A stretch of DNA of 61,712 bases from Pirellulales bacterium (GTDB taxonomy: Bacteria > Planctomycetota > Planctomycetia > Pirellulales > DATAWG01): positions 1 through 61,712 of the forward strand of contig DASZFO010000314.1 in NCBI GenBank assembly GCA_035939775.1, read 5' to 3'. Shown piece after piece: positions 42,810-51,005 of the stretch (its first letter is position 1; the number at the start of each line of letters is the position of its first letter). Below the pieces are notes generated by a model that was not told where the DNA came from, searched no databases, and was given only the letters and a program-made list of their open reading frames with translations. A program made the translations under genes and the position numbers.

Positions 42810-44996
42810 TTGATTCGAGTCTCCCGTAAGCGATCGCTAAAAATCAAAGCCGTGGTAGCCGTTCAAGCCGCGGCAAGGCCCACGCGCATCCCGAACGATA
42901 ACGGCGCGGTGCCGGGCGTCAACGGCTCGGCGGAAGATTCGTCAGCGCTCGACGAAGAGCATGTCGAGCATTCGCTGAACGGCGTCGCCCCCGGACCTTC
43001 CGGCCACGGCGCCGCGCACGGGCATCGCCGCCGCCGGGCAACTGCCCAATCGATGGCCGCCGATCAGCGCGATATTAGCGTCAGCGAGTTCTTCGCGAAG
43101 AACCGCCATCTGCTGGGCTTCGACAACCCGCGGAAGGCGCTGCTCACCACGGTAAAGGAAGCGGTCGACAATTCGCTCGATGCCTGCGAAGAGGCTGGGA
43201 TTCTGCCTGAGGTTTGGGTTCACATCGAGGCGGCCGGCACGAACTGTTACAAGATCGGCGTCCAGGACAACGGGCCGGGGATACTCAAGAAGCAAATCCC
43301 GCTCATCTTCGGCAAGCTGCTCTACGGCTCGAAATTCCATCGGCTGCGGATGAGCCGCGGCCAGCAGGGGATCGGCATCAGCGCCGCCGGCATGTACGGC
43401 GTGCTGACCACTGGGAAGCCGGTGAAGATCATCTCCAAGATATCCAAGCGCTCCCCGATGCACTACTATGAGATCCAGATCGACACCAAGAAGAACAAGC
43501 CGGAGATCTTGAATGGCCGCGGCGACGGGGTCGATATTCCCTCGGGGGATCCGGGCACCAAGTACATCGCGGCGCACGGCATCGAATGGATTCCCGTCAA
43601 CGATCGCGCGGAAGAGGTCGTCCATGGCACCCGGGTGACGATCGAACTCGAAGGGCGCTTTCAGCACGGCCGCGGCAGCGTCGACGAGTATCTCGAGCAA
43701 ACGGCGATCGCCAATCCGCACGTCCGGCTGCACTACCTCGATCCCGAGGGAGAATTGCGCACGTTCGAGCGCTCGACGAATCATTTGCCGCCGGAGCCGA
43801 AGGAGATCAAGCCGCATCCCTACGGCGTCGAGTTGGGCCGGCTGCTGGCGATGCTCAAGGACGACAAATCCTCGACGCTCACTCAGTTTCTCACGACCGC
43901 GTTCTCTCGAGTTACGCCGGCCGTGGCCAGGAAGCTGTGCGAGACCGCGAAGCTCAGCACCCGGATGAACACGGCCAAAATCGGCCGGCAAGAAGCGCAG
44001 GCCCTCTACGAAGCTATTCAACAGACGCGAATCAGCGCCCCTTCGACCGACTGCATCTCGCCGATCGGCGAGGAGCTGTTGCTCAAAGGGCTGCACCAGG
44101 TTCTGCCGGGCGAGTTCTACGTGGCGGCGACGCGGCCCCCCGCCGTTTATCGCGGCAATCCGTTCGTGATCGAGGCGGCGCTGGCTTACGGCGGCACGCC
44201 GACCGCCCAGCGCGTGCCGCTGGATACACTCCACGACCTGCTCGGCCAAAGCGATGCGCGAACGCTGCGCCAGTTCCTCACCACCACCTTCGCCGGACTC
44301 GGCACGACCGCGGCCGACAAGATTCTCGAAGAGGCGAAGCTGGGCACGCGAACTTCTCCCGGCCGGCTCAAGAAAGCGGAAATCGCTCAGCTTCACGCCG
44401 CGATGCACAGCGTCAATCTCGACGAAGGGCAGACGATGAACGTGCTGCGGTACGCCAACCGCGTGCCGCTGCAATTCCAGCACGCCGGCTGCGCCATCAC
44501 GCAGACTGTCATGTCCACCAATTGGCGAAGCTACGGGCTGAGCCAATCGCGGGGCTCGTTGCCCAGCGGGCCGGTGACGGTGATGGTCCACATGGCCAGC
44601 GTCTGGGTCCCCTTCACTAGCGAATCGAAGGAAGCAATCGCTTCGTATCCGGAGATTCAGAAGGAATTGCGGCTCGCGCTCCAGGCGGTGGGGAGGAAGC
44701 TGGGCATGTATCTCCGCCGCCGGCTGCGAGTGAAGCAAGAAGGAGAGCGGCGGAGCATTTTCCTGCGCTATCTCGGCGAGGTGGCCACCGCGGTGAGCGA
44801 CATCAGCCGCGTGGACCGCGACGACCTCTACAGCAAGCTGCTTTTGGTGGCCAAGAAAAAGACGGCCGACGCCGACGTGGAACTCGACGAGCGCGGCCAC
44901 CCGATCGAAGACGGGGAGGCGCTCGATTTGGGCAAGAATGTGCTGATCGTCGGTCCGGAACCGCTCCCCGATCCGGCGCAACTGCCCGCTAAGTAA
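42810..44996 (+). CDS. top6B: DNA topoisomerase VI subunit B with duplicated H2TH domain
   Basis: This protein of about 728 residues is the GHKL ATPase subunit of topoisomerase VI. It closes an ATP-driven gate while subunit A cleaves DNA. EFFAKNRHLLGFDNPRKALL and EAVDNSLDACEEAG (the N box) start the ATPase, followed by DNGPGI and GQQGIGISAAGMYG. Residues about 351-408 form an H2TH-like domain (TLTQFLTTAFSRVTPAVARK). Residues about 479-537 are a second, similar copy (TLRQFLTTTFAGLGTTAADK). The transducer domain follows. The TTG start at 42810 has GGAG upstream and gives an 80-residue N-terminal extension; the ATG at 43053 is an alternative start. The A subunit follows after 31 bp. Confidence 0.9.
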   Translation: MIRVSRKRSLKIKAVVAVQAAARPTRIPNDNGAVPGVNGSAEDSSALDEEHVEHSLNGVAPGPSGHGAAHGHRRRRATAQSMAADQRDISVSEFFAKNRHLLGFDNPRKALLTTVKEAVDNSLDACEEAGILPEVWVHIEAAGTNCYKIGVQDNGPGILKKQIPLIFGKLLYGSKFHRLRMSRGQQGIGISAAGMYGVLTTGKPVKIISKISKRSPMHYYEIQIDTKKNKPEILNGRGDGVDIPSGDPGTKYIAAHGIEWIPVNDRAEEVVHGTRVTIELEGRFQHGRGSVDEYLEQTAIANPHVRLHYLDPEGELRTFERSTNHLPPEPKEIKPHPYGVELGRLLAMLKDDKSSTLTQFLTTAFSRVTPAVARKLCETAKLSTRMNTAKIGRQEAQALYEAIQQTRISAPSTDCISPIGEELLLKGLHQVLPGEFYVAATRPPAVYRGNPFVIEAALAYGGTPTAQRVPLDTLHDLLGQSDARTLRQFLTTTFAGLGTTAADKILEEAKLGTRTSPGRLKKAEIAQLHAAMHSVNLDEGQTMNVLRYANRVPLQFQHAGCAITQTVMSTNWRSYGLSQSRGSLPSGPVTVMVHMASVWVPFTSESKEAIASYPEIQKELRLALQAVGRKLGMYLRRRLRVKQEGERRSIFLRYLGEVATAVSDISRVDRDDLYSKLLLVAKKKTADADVELDERGHPIEDGEALDLGKNVLIVGPEPLPDPAQLPAK

Positions 44997-45027
44997 GAAC
45001 GACCGTTCAACCTGAATTAGTGCGTCA

Positions 45028-46176
45028 ATGGCCAATAAATCCGCCAAATCGACTGCAACGGCCACCGCCAAGCGCAAGCTCAACCCGCGCGACAAGAAGA
45101 CACTTGGCGAAATCGTCGGCCTCGCGAACGACGTGGTCACGGCCGCCGACAAGCGCCGCGATCCGCATCTCGATATTCCCGCCCGCAGCCTGTCGAACGT
45201 GAAGTACAACAGGCAGAAGCGGTTCATCGAGATGGGCAGCGCCAAGAACCGCCGGCACCTATTCAATCTTTCGCAAGCCAAAAGTTACATGCAGACGGTG
45301 CTCGTGGCCAGCGGCTGTAAAACGCTCATCGATCAGGACAAGACTACCAGCATCCGAGGTCTGTTTTATCTGCTCAAGCACACGATCGAGGGCACCAAGG
45401 AAGAGACGTTCGCCGATCAGGCCGAGTGCGACCCCGTGATCGAAGACTTGGAGGTGACGCTCAACAGCCTCCGCGAAGAACTGCACGTTTATGCCTCGAA
45501 CCGCGGCGGGATGGTCGGTCCAATCACGCTTAACGACAGCGGAGATGAAATCGACTGCGCGCGGATGGGCTCCGGCGGCTATAGCATTCCCTCGATCTGC
45601 GAGCCCGAAGTGATCCAATTCATCAAGTGCGATGCCAAATTCATCCTGCATGTCGAAAAAGACACCGTCTGGCGACGTTTCAACGAAGACAAATTCTGGC
45701 GCAAATACAACTGCCTGCTGACGCATGGCGGGGGCCAGCCGTCGCGTGGCGTGCGCCGGATGCTTTATCGACTGCACAGCGAACTGAAACTGCCCGTCTA
45801 CTGCCTCTTGGACAATGACCCCTGGGGATACTACATCTACAGCGTCCTCAAGCAAGGCTCGATCAACTTGGCTTACGAATCGAAGCGAATGGCCATCCCG
45901 GACGCGAAATTCCTCGGCCTCCGCTCGATCGACTTCCAGCGTTGCGAACTCTCGCCGAGCGTCAAGATCAGCCTCAACGACACCGACATCAAGCGAGCCA
46001 AGCAGATCGCGGAATACCCCTGGTTCAAGGGGAAAAAACCCTGGCAGAAAGAGATCGAGCTGATGCTCCGCAACGGCTTTAAGCTCGAAGTCGAGGCCCT
46101 GATCTCCAAAGACATCAGCTATGTCACCGAGACCTACGTTCCCGCTCGGTTGGACGAGCAGAACTGGCTGGATTAG
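45028..46176 (+). CDS. top6A: DNA topoisomerase VI subunit A (Spo11-like)
   Basis: This 382-residue protein is the DNA-cleaving subunit. TTSIRGLFYLLKHTIEG near residues 106-122 contains Tyr114, the candidate nucleophile that forms a covalent bond with DNA. KFILHVEKDTVWRR (Toprim Glu) and LLDNDPWGYYIY (Toprim Asp-x-Asp) carry metal-binding residues. The order B then A, 31 bp apart, matches archaeal pairs. Topoisomerase VI is uncommon in bacteria and relaxes or decatenates DNA. It should function as an A2B2 complex with the upstream protein. Confidence 0.9.
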   Translation: MANKSAKSTATATAKRKLNPRDKKTLGEIVGLANDVVTAADKRRDPHLDIPARSLSNVKYNRQKRFIEMGSAKNRRHLFNLSQAKSYMQTVLVASGCKTLIDQDKTTSIRGLFYLLKHTIEGTKEETFADQAECDPVIEDLEVTLNSLREELHVYASNRGGMVGPITLNDSGDEIDCARMGSGGYSIPSICEPEVIQFIKCDAKFILHVEKDTVWRRFNEDKFWRKYNCLLTHGGGQPSRGVRRMLYRLHSELKLPVYCLLDNDPWGYYIYSVLKQGSINLAYESKRMAIPDAKFLGLRSIDFQRCELSPSVKISLNDTDIKRAKQIAEYPWFKGKKPWQKEIELMLRNGFKLEVEALISKDISYVTETYVPARLDEQNWLD

Positions 46177-46239
46177 GGATGAAAGCTCGTTGCTCCTAGG
46201 GTTTACTACGAATGTGGTTAACCCAAAACCCTTTTTGTG

Positions 46240-46261
46240 GGAACGCCCTCCGTGGCGTTCC
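46240..46261 (+). terminator. Hairpin after topoisomerase VI A
   Basis: GGAACGCC-ctccgt-GGCGTTCC forms a perfect 8-bp stem about 65 bp after the stop codon. The T run is before rather than after it, so it may be a REP-like hairpin rather than a classical terminator. Confidence 0.4.
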
Positions 46262-46357
46262 GTTCCCCGGCAATTTGTTTCCGCAGCGGCTCAAATCGCT
46301 TGGCGGCCCTTTTCGATCGTTGTCGATCAACCATTGTAGCGCGTTTCGAGGTTTCTG

Positions 46358-47575
46358 ATGCGGTTTGTCTCTCGCAGCGTCGTCGCGATGATGGTCTTCG
46401 CCATTGGATCGCATGTGGTGTGGTCCGCCGACCGGGCAAAACCCGAGCCGGCCAGTCCCGGCGCCGTCGCGGTTCGCGACGATACGTCAAACATCCGGGC
46501 TGCGGCCGAGACGATCACCAATTCGATCGGCTTGAAGCTCATCAAGATTCCCGCCGGCGAATTCATGATGGGGAGCCATGAATCGCTCGACGAGATGAAG
46601 AAAACCTTCACGCAATACGAGCCGCGGCGGTTCAATCACACCGATGAGTATCCCGTCCACCGAGTGCGGATCACCCGGCCGTTTTATATGGGGATCTATT
46701 CCGTCACGCGCGGGCAATTCCAGCAGTTCGTCAACGAAACCAATTACAAGACCGACGCCGAGCGGAACGATCCTTCACTCGATACGCCCGGCGACTCGCG
46801 GCGCACGGGTCCCGGCGGCTACGGCTACAACAAAGAGACCGGCAAGCTCGACGCCGAGCGGAACCCGAAACACACGTGGCGCGATCCGGGCTTTCCGCAG
46901 ACAGACGTTCATCCGGTGGTGGACGTGAGTTGGAACGACGCGGTGGCGTTCTGCAAATGGCTTAGCGAGAAGGAAGCCAAGGGACTATCCGAGAACCGCC
47001 GGGGACTGTCCCCTTTTTTGGAGCGGGCACCATCGCCAGATGGTCGGGAAAAAAAGGGGACTGTCCCCCTCTCCGCAGGCGGCTCTCGGATAGGCCCGAT
47101 GACCTATCGCCTGCCGACTGAGGCCGAATGGGAGTATGCCTGCCGCGCCGGCACGACCACGCGCTATTGGTCGGGTGACGATCCGGAATCGCTCGTCAAG
47201 ATTGCCAACACCTACGATCAATCGAGCGCCAGGGTTTTTCCGGAGTGGAGCAAGTTCGCCTTGAAGGGAGATGACGGTTTCGCGTTCACGGCTCCGGTCG
47301 GCAGCTTTCAACCCAATCCGTTCGGGCTGTACGACATGCATGGCAACGTCTGGCAGTGGTGCTCGGATTGGTACGCGGAAGATTACTATGCGAAATCGCC
47401 GGTCGACGATCCGCAAGGCCCGCCGCCCGCCCGGCAGCACGTCCGCCGCGGCGGGGCGTGGCACAGTTGGGCGATGTACGTCCGCTCGGCCTTCCGCAAC
47501 TACAACACGCCGCAGAGCCGGTATTTCAACCTCGGCTTCCGCGTGGTAGGAGAGGGACTGGGGGCTAGGGGCTAG
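46358..47575 (+). CDS. Formylglycine-generating enzyme-like (SUMF1) secreted protein with repeat insert
   Basis: This 405-residue protein has a signal-like N-terminus (SRSVVAMMVFAIGSHVVWSA). The SUMF1 domain follows: IPAGEFMMGSHES, EYPVHRVRITRPFYMGIYSV, PVVDVSWNDAVAFCKWLSEK, YRLPTEAEWEYACRAGTTTRY, NPFGLYDMHGNVWQWCSDWY and RRGGAWHSWAMYVRSAFR. These enzymes oxidise a Cys in sulfatases to formylglycine, but many bacterial relatives have lost the Cys pair and are of other function. Between CKWLSEKEAKG and TYRLPTEAEW about 36 residues are encoded by repeat copy 4 (GLSPF and KGTVPLSAGG). The domain is otherwise complete, so the extra loop is probably tolerated. Confidence 0.85.
   Translation: MRFVSRSVVAMMVFAIGSHVVWSADRAKPEPASPGAVAVRDDTSNIRAAAETITNSIGLKLIKIPAGEFMMGSHESLDEMKKTFTQYEPRRFNHTDEYPVHRVRITRPFYMGIYSVTRGQFQQFVNETNYKTDAERNDPSLDTPGDSRRTGPGGYGYNKETGKLDAERNPKHTWRDPGFPQTDVHPVVDVSWNDAVAFCKWLSEKEAKGLSENRRGLSPFLERAPSPDGREKKGTVPLSAGGSRIGPMTYRLPTEAEWEYACRAGTTTRYWSGDDPESLVKIANTYDQSSARVFPEWSKFALKGDDGFAFTAPVGSFQPNPFGLYDMHGNVWQWCSDWYAEDYYAKSPVDDPQGPPPARQHVRRGGAWHSWAMYVRSAFRNYNTPQSRYFNLGFRVVGEGLGARG
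46985..47093. repeat. GGGGACTGTCCCC palindromic repeat, copy 4 (inside SUMF1-like gene)
   Basis: Arms CTATCCGAGAACCGCC (46985-47000) and GGCGGCTCTCGGATAG (47078-47093) enclose two direct GGGGACTGTCCCC copies. The loop GAGCGGGCACCATCGCC matches copy 2 in reverse complement. The insertion keeps the frame. Confidence 0.9.
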
Positions 47576-47743
47576 GGGCTCGGGAAGCATCGGGCCGGCT
47601 GCGCCGGCGGGTTGACCGTCGCTCGCCGCGCCATCTATCGCCACTTTCCGGCTGTTCAACCCCTCGTTACGCGATTAGACTGGCGTTTTGGTTGTCTTCA
47701 CGATTGGCGGATCAAGACTCCCATCGCAAAGTCGAGTTGCACG

Positions 47744-48262
47744 ATGTCTGAAAACCTCCCCACGTCTCCTGCCCCGACTGACGGCGATCCTTCGCAAAGC
47801 GTGCCCGCGAACCCGAAGGCGCGTTGGCCGACTTCGCGAATCGTGCTGCTTTCGATCTTGGGCATTTTCATCCTGTTGTTGGCGTTCGATGTGTTCCACG
47901 GACGCATGCCGCAAAGCCACGCGTACGACCTGCTCAATGCCAAACTGCCAGGTGAAAAAACAGGCGCGGAGATCAGCAAGGACATCAAGCCGATCACCAC
48001 CGACGATGTCCATAAACTGCTGGGGTACTCGCCCGATGCGACCGAATCGAATCCGGAGCGCATTATCGCCTTGATGACGGAAACCGAAGATCCTCATGCT
48101 GGCCGACGCGGCGGTGCCCCAGACTTGGTCGAGACGTATCGGTTCTGCGGCGCGCTGCGTGCCTATGTCGTCCGTGTCGCTTATAAGTCCTATCCCAATC
48201 GCGCCATTCAGTTCGTAGATTTGATTCGGGGCACGGAGTCGTTGTTCGGTCCGAAGAGTTGA
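47744..48262 (+). CDS. Single-span membrane protein, unknown
   Basis: This 172-residue protein has an N-terminal Pro/Thr-rich part, one membrane segment (IVLLSILGIFILLLAFDVF) and a soluble C-terminal domain (KTGAEISKDIKPITTDDVHKLLG, DLVETYRFCGALRAYVVRVAY). The start at MSENLPTSPAP is preferred because the longer frame includes an intergenic region. I do not recognise the domain. It precedes the pseudopilin operon by 416 bp. Confidence 0.6.
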   Translation: MSENLPTSPAPTDGDPSQSVPANPKARWPTSRIVLLSILGIFILLLAFDVFHGRMPQSHAYDLLNAKLPGEKTGAEISKDIKPITTDDVHKLLGYSPDATESNPERIIALMTETEDPHAGRRGGAPDLVETYRFCGALRAYVVRVAYKSYPNRAIQFVDLIRGTESLFGPKS

Positions 48263-48678
48263 GCTTGTCGACACGTGCAGTTCGTAGGATTGAATCGGGC
48301 TCTCGACCCGCTACGAGAATCGCCTGATGAATTCGGCCGGGGTCGGCGGCAGGCTTTCGCCGGCGAGGGGCACCTCATCATTCTCAATCATCCCATATTA
48401 ACATTCACGCCGTTTGATATGGAATCGGGCAAGTGCAAATGGCATAATCACTTACAGGGATATTGGCCGCTGCCAAACGCGACGGACGACAATGGCGTCG
48501 GAAAGTGCGCCATTTTTTTGCCGAATCGACGAAACCTCACGGCCATGCCGGGGTTGTATGGTGTGAGAGATCAGCCAATGGCTGCACCCCGAGAGCCCGT
48601 GCTGCCTTCAGCTAGGGGTCGCGGAGACCAGGGAGTTTGGCGCAGTTTTCAACCAATCCAAGACGGAGTGAAGCGACG
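48263..48678. other. Gene-free stretch before the pseudopilin operon
   Basis: This gap of 416 bp holds no credible gene. TGGCATAATC (about 48439-48448) resembles a -10 region and GTGCGCCATTTTTTTG at about 48504 is T-rich after a possible stem. A promoter for the operon could lie here. Confidence 0.4.
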
Positions 48679-49368
48679 ATGGGCAAGTCGGATCGCTTAC
48701 AGCCGAAGGGTTTCACTTTGGTGGAACTCCTGGTGGTTATTGCCATCATCGGCATTCTGGTCGGCTTATTGATGCCGGCGATCCAGGCCGCTCGGAATGC
48801 GGCCCGGCGCACTCAATGTGCCTCCAACCTGAAGCAAATCGGGCTGGCGTTCCTAATGTATTTGGACCGCAAATCGACCGGATCGGGCGGGAGGTTTCCG
48901 GTTTGCCAGGAGTTTAAGCTGGTTCCGATGCCTCCGCCGTTGCCGCAAAACCTACAGACGATCGACCAAACGCTTTTCAACTACGTTGGGAAGGACCAGC
49001 AAGTGTTCCGCTGTCCTGGCGACAATGTTTTCTCGCAAGACATTAACGGCACGACCATTACGTCTAACGATATCGGCAAGACATATTTCGATAAGGTGCC
49101 GGGGGGAATGGGAACGCAGTGCAGCTATGACTACCCGTATGGCAATTTCACGCACACGCTTCCGCTGCCCGTCGGCGCGCCGGCCGGAACTGTAGTCCAG
49201 ATAATTGGCAAGACCCGCCCGGAAGCTCTTAAAAGCCGTAGCGGAAAGGACCTCGCCAGCACGACGGTCCAGATCATGTACGATTACGAAGCGTTTCACG
49301 GCCCGATGGGAGAACCCTCCGGGTCACAAAACTACCTTTATCTCGACGGACATGTGGATGACCAATGA
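48679..49368 (+). CDS. Type II/IV pseudopilin-like protein (planctomycete G-type)
   Basis: This 229-residue protein begins with a prepilin leader: [20 protein letters not shown], cleaved between Gly and Phe by a prepilin peptidase, with Glu at +5. [20 protein letters not shown] follows, the pattern of planctomycete DUF1559-type pseudopilins. The C-terminus ends [12 protein letters not shown], also typical. AAGACGGAG lies upstream of the ATG. It should enter a secretion or pilus apparatus. Its stop overlaps the next start by 4 bases. Confidence 0.85.
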   Translation: MGKSDRLQPKGFTLVELLVVIAIIGILVGLLMPAIQAARNAARRTQCASNLKQIGLAFLMYLDRKSTGSGGRFPVCQEFKLVPMPPPLPQNLQTIDQTLFNYVGKDQQVFRCPGDNVFSQDINGTTITSNDIGKTYFDKVPGGMGTQCSYDYPYGNFTHTLPLPVGAPAGTVVQIIGKTRPEALKSRSGKDLASTTVQIMYDYEAFHGPMGEPSGSQNYLYLDGHVDDQ

Positions 49369-50075
49369 TCCCAGCTAAACGAGTCATGGCCGGTCGGCCT
49401 ATGCCGACCAAAGCGGTGGCGATCAACGCGCCCGGAAGCCGACGGCCTGCCGCGTCGCGCAATTCCAACGGATCAAAGAAACGCTCGAAGTGGAAATGGG
49501 CAGTGCTGGCCGCGATCCTGCTCTTCTTATGTGTTGGCGCGTATGCCATGTTTCGCGGCCCGTCGCGCGATGCTCTGCTGGCGAAGGCGCGCGACCAGAA
49601 CTCGACCGAAGATGCCCGGAAGGCAGCTTGGGACGCCCTTCGCCAGATTCCGAATCCCGACTTCGAGGCGCGCATGAGGGAGAGAAACAAGCAGGAGGAC
49701 GAGCGGGACAGGAAACTCCTTGCCATGTCGGAGGCAGACCGCAATAAGGAAATCGACAAGGAACTCGATCGGATGGTTGAACGGCAGAAGCAATGGGCGG
49801 ATAGGGCCGCGAATCAAGGCGGGAACGGGCCGCCCGGCGGAAATGGCAATGGCAACGGCGGCCAACGGGGCGGCGGCGGCAGGGGCGGTTTCGATCCCAA
49901 TCAGGCAAACGCGCGGCGCGATCGCTATTTGTCTTCAACGCCTGCCGATTCGAGAGCCGAGCGAACGATCATGCGGCAGCTTGTCAAGGCCCGAGCGGAC
50001 CAGCGCGGTATAACCATGCCGGGCGGCGGGGGTGGCGGCGGCGGACGCGGCGGCGGGGGCGGGCGAGGAGGTTGA
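49365..50075 (+). CDS. Membrane-anchored Gly-rich protein in the pseudopilin operon
   Basis: This 236-residue protein has a basic N-terminus ([19 protein letters not shown]), one span ([19 protein letters not shown]) and a helical charged middle ([21 protein letters not shown]). A Gly/Asn-rich stretch follows. It ends with [33 protein letters not shown] and a Gly/Arg tail. The C-terminal segment before the Gly tail resembles the end of the next gene. Translation is coupled to the pseudopilin gene by ATGA. The role is unknown. Confidence 0.7.
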   Translation: MIPAKRVMAGRPMPTKAVAINAPGSRRPAASRNSNGSKKRSKWKWAVLAAILLFLCVGAYAMFRGPSRDALLAKARDQNSTEDARKAAWDALRQIPNPDFEARMRERNKQEDERDRKLLAMSEADRNKEIDKELDRMVERQKQWADRAANQGGNGPPGGNGNGNGGQRGGGGRGGFDPNQANARRDRYLSSTPADSRAERTIMRQLVKARADQRGITMPGGGGGGGGRGGGGGRGG

Positions 50076-50183
50076 GCGCGGCACCAGGTTCTACGTGCAT
50101 CGTGCCGCTCGCTTGACGTTGCCATTGTTGAATTTATTCGGGCGGCCGAATCTTGATCGCTCGGTCGCAGAGTCGTGGCCGAA

Positions 50184-50234
50184 TTCGCCAGAATTCGGAC
50201 TTGCGCGCCGCGGAAGGTCTGGAATTCTGGCGAA
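50184..50234. repeat. Hairpin with TTCGCCAGAATTC arms
   Basis: Perfect arms TTCGCCAGAATTC (50184-50196) and GAATTCTGGCGAA (50222-50234) enclose 25 bases. It lies between the second and third genes of the pseudopilin operon. Confidence 0.8.
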
Positions 50235-50268
50235 CTCCTCTACAAGGCGCGATATAGCACTGGAATCT

Positions 50269-50886
50269 ATGAGCGCGCAATCCGCGACGTTGACGGCAAA
50301 TCGCACAACCAGACGCCGCCTCGCGATTTGGACGGCCGGGTCGCTGGTCGCCCTGGGCGCAGTCGGAGCCGGCGTGGCCTATGCGCTGGGTTGCTTCGAC
50401 GCCAATCCGCGACTGGCGGAAGTCCGCCAGTTGCAAGCCAAGCTCGCCGATCATACACCGCAGTCAGGTCAGGATAATAAAGAAAAGCTCGCCGTGCTGG
50501 GCGACCTATTCAAAAAGGTGAGCAATCTCCCTCCCGATCTCCGCAAGGCCGCTGGGGCAGGGTTTCAGCAAGTGATCATCCAGCACGTAACGGATGTTCT
50601 CGCGATGCCGCCCGACATGCAAACGGCGCAGTTGGACAAAGACATCGATTTCGCACTGGCGATACAGCAGGAAATTGCCAAGCGCCGTGCCGATGCTCAA
50701 GCCGGCCAGAACACGAGCGGCGCGGGGCCCACCGGAAACGGTTCGGCCGCCGACCGCGCAGCGCGCCGCAATCAAATGCTGTCGTCGGTTCCGGCCGACG
50801 TCCGCGCGCAGTGGACGACTTACACACAATTGATGCAAGCCCGCGCATCTCAGCGCGGAGTTTCACTCCCCGGTTTCGGGCGCTGA
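50269..50886 (+). CDS. Membrane-anchored protein, paralogue of the preceding gene
   Basis: This 205-residue protein has a basic N-terminus, one span (AIWTAGSLVALGAVGAGVAYAL) and a helical domain (LPPDLRKAAGAGFQQVIIQHV). It ends MLSSVPADVRAQWTTYTQL then MQARASQRGVSLPGFG. The ending closely follows that of the preceding protein ([19 protein letters not shown] then RGITMPG), so the two share a conserved C-terminal module. The start at MSAQSATLTANRTTRR fits a membrane anchor. A hairpin separates the two genes. Confidence 0.65.
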   Translation: MSAQSATLTANRTTRRRLAIWTAGSLVALGAVGAGVAYALGCFDANPRLAEVRQLQAKLADHTPQSGQDNKEKLAVLGDLFKKVSNLPPDLRKAAGAGFQQVIIQHVTDVLAMPPDMQTAQLDKDIDFALAIQQEIAKRRADAQAGQNTSGAGPTGNGSAADRAARRNQMLSSVPADVRAQWTTYTQLMQARASQRGVSLPGFGR

Positions 50887-51005
50887 CGCTGGCGATTGGC
50901 CTCAGCGGGGCATTCTGCGCCGATGGCGTGCTGGGGCGATCGCGGCTAGAATGGGTCGCTCCGCTCATTTAAAATTTGGAATCTCAGATTTGAGATTCCA
51001 TCGTC

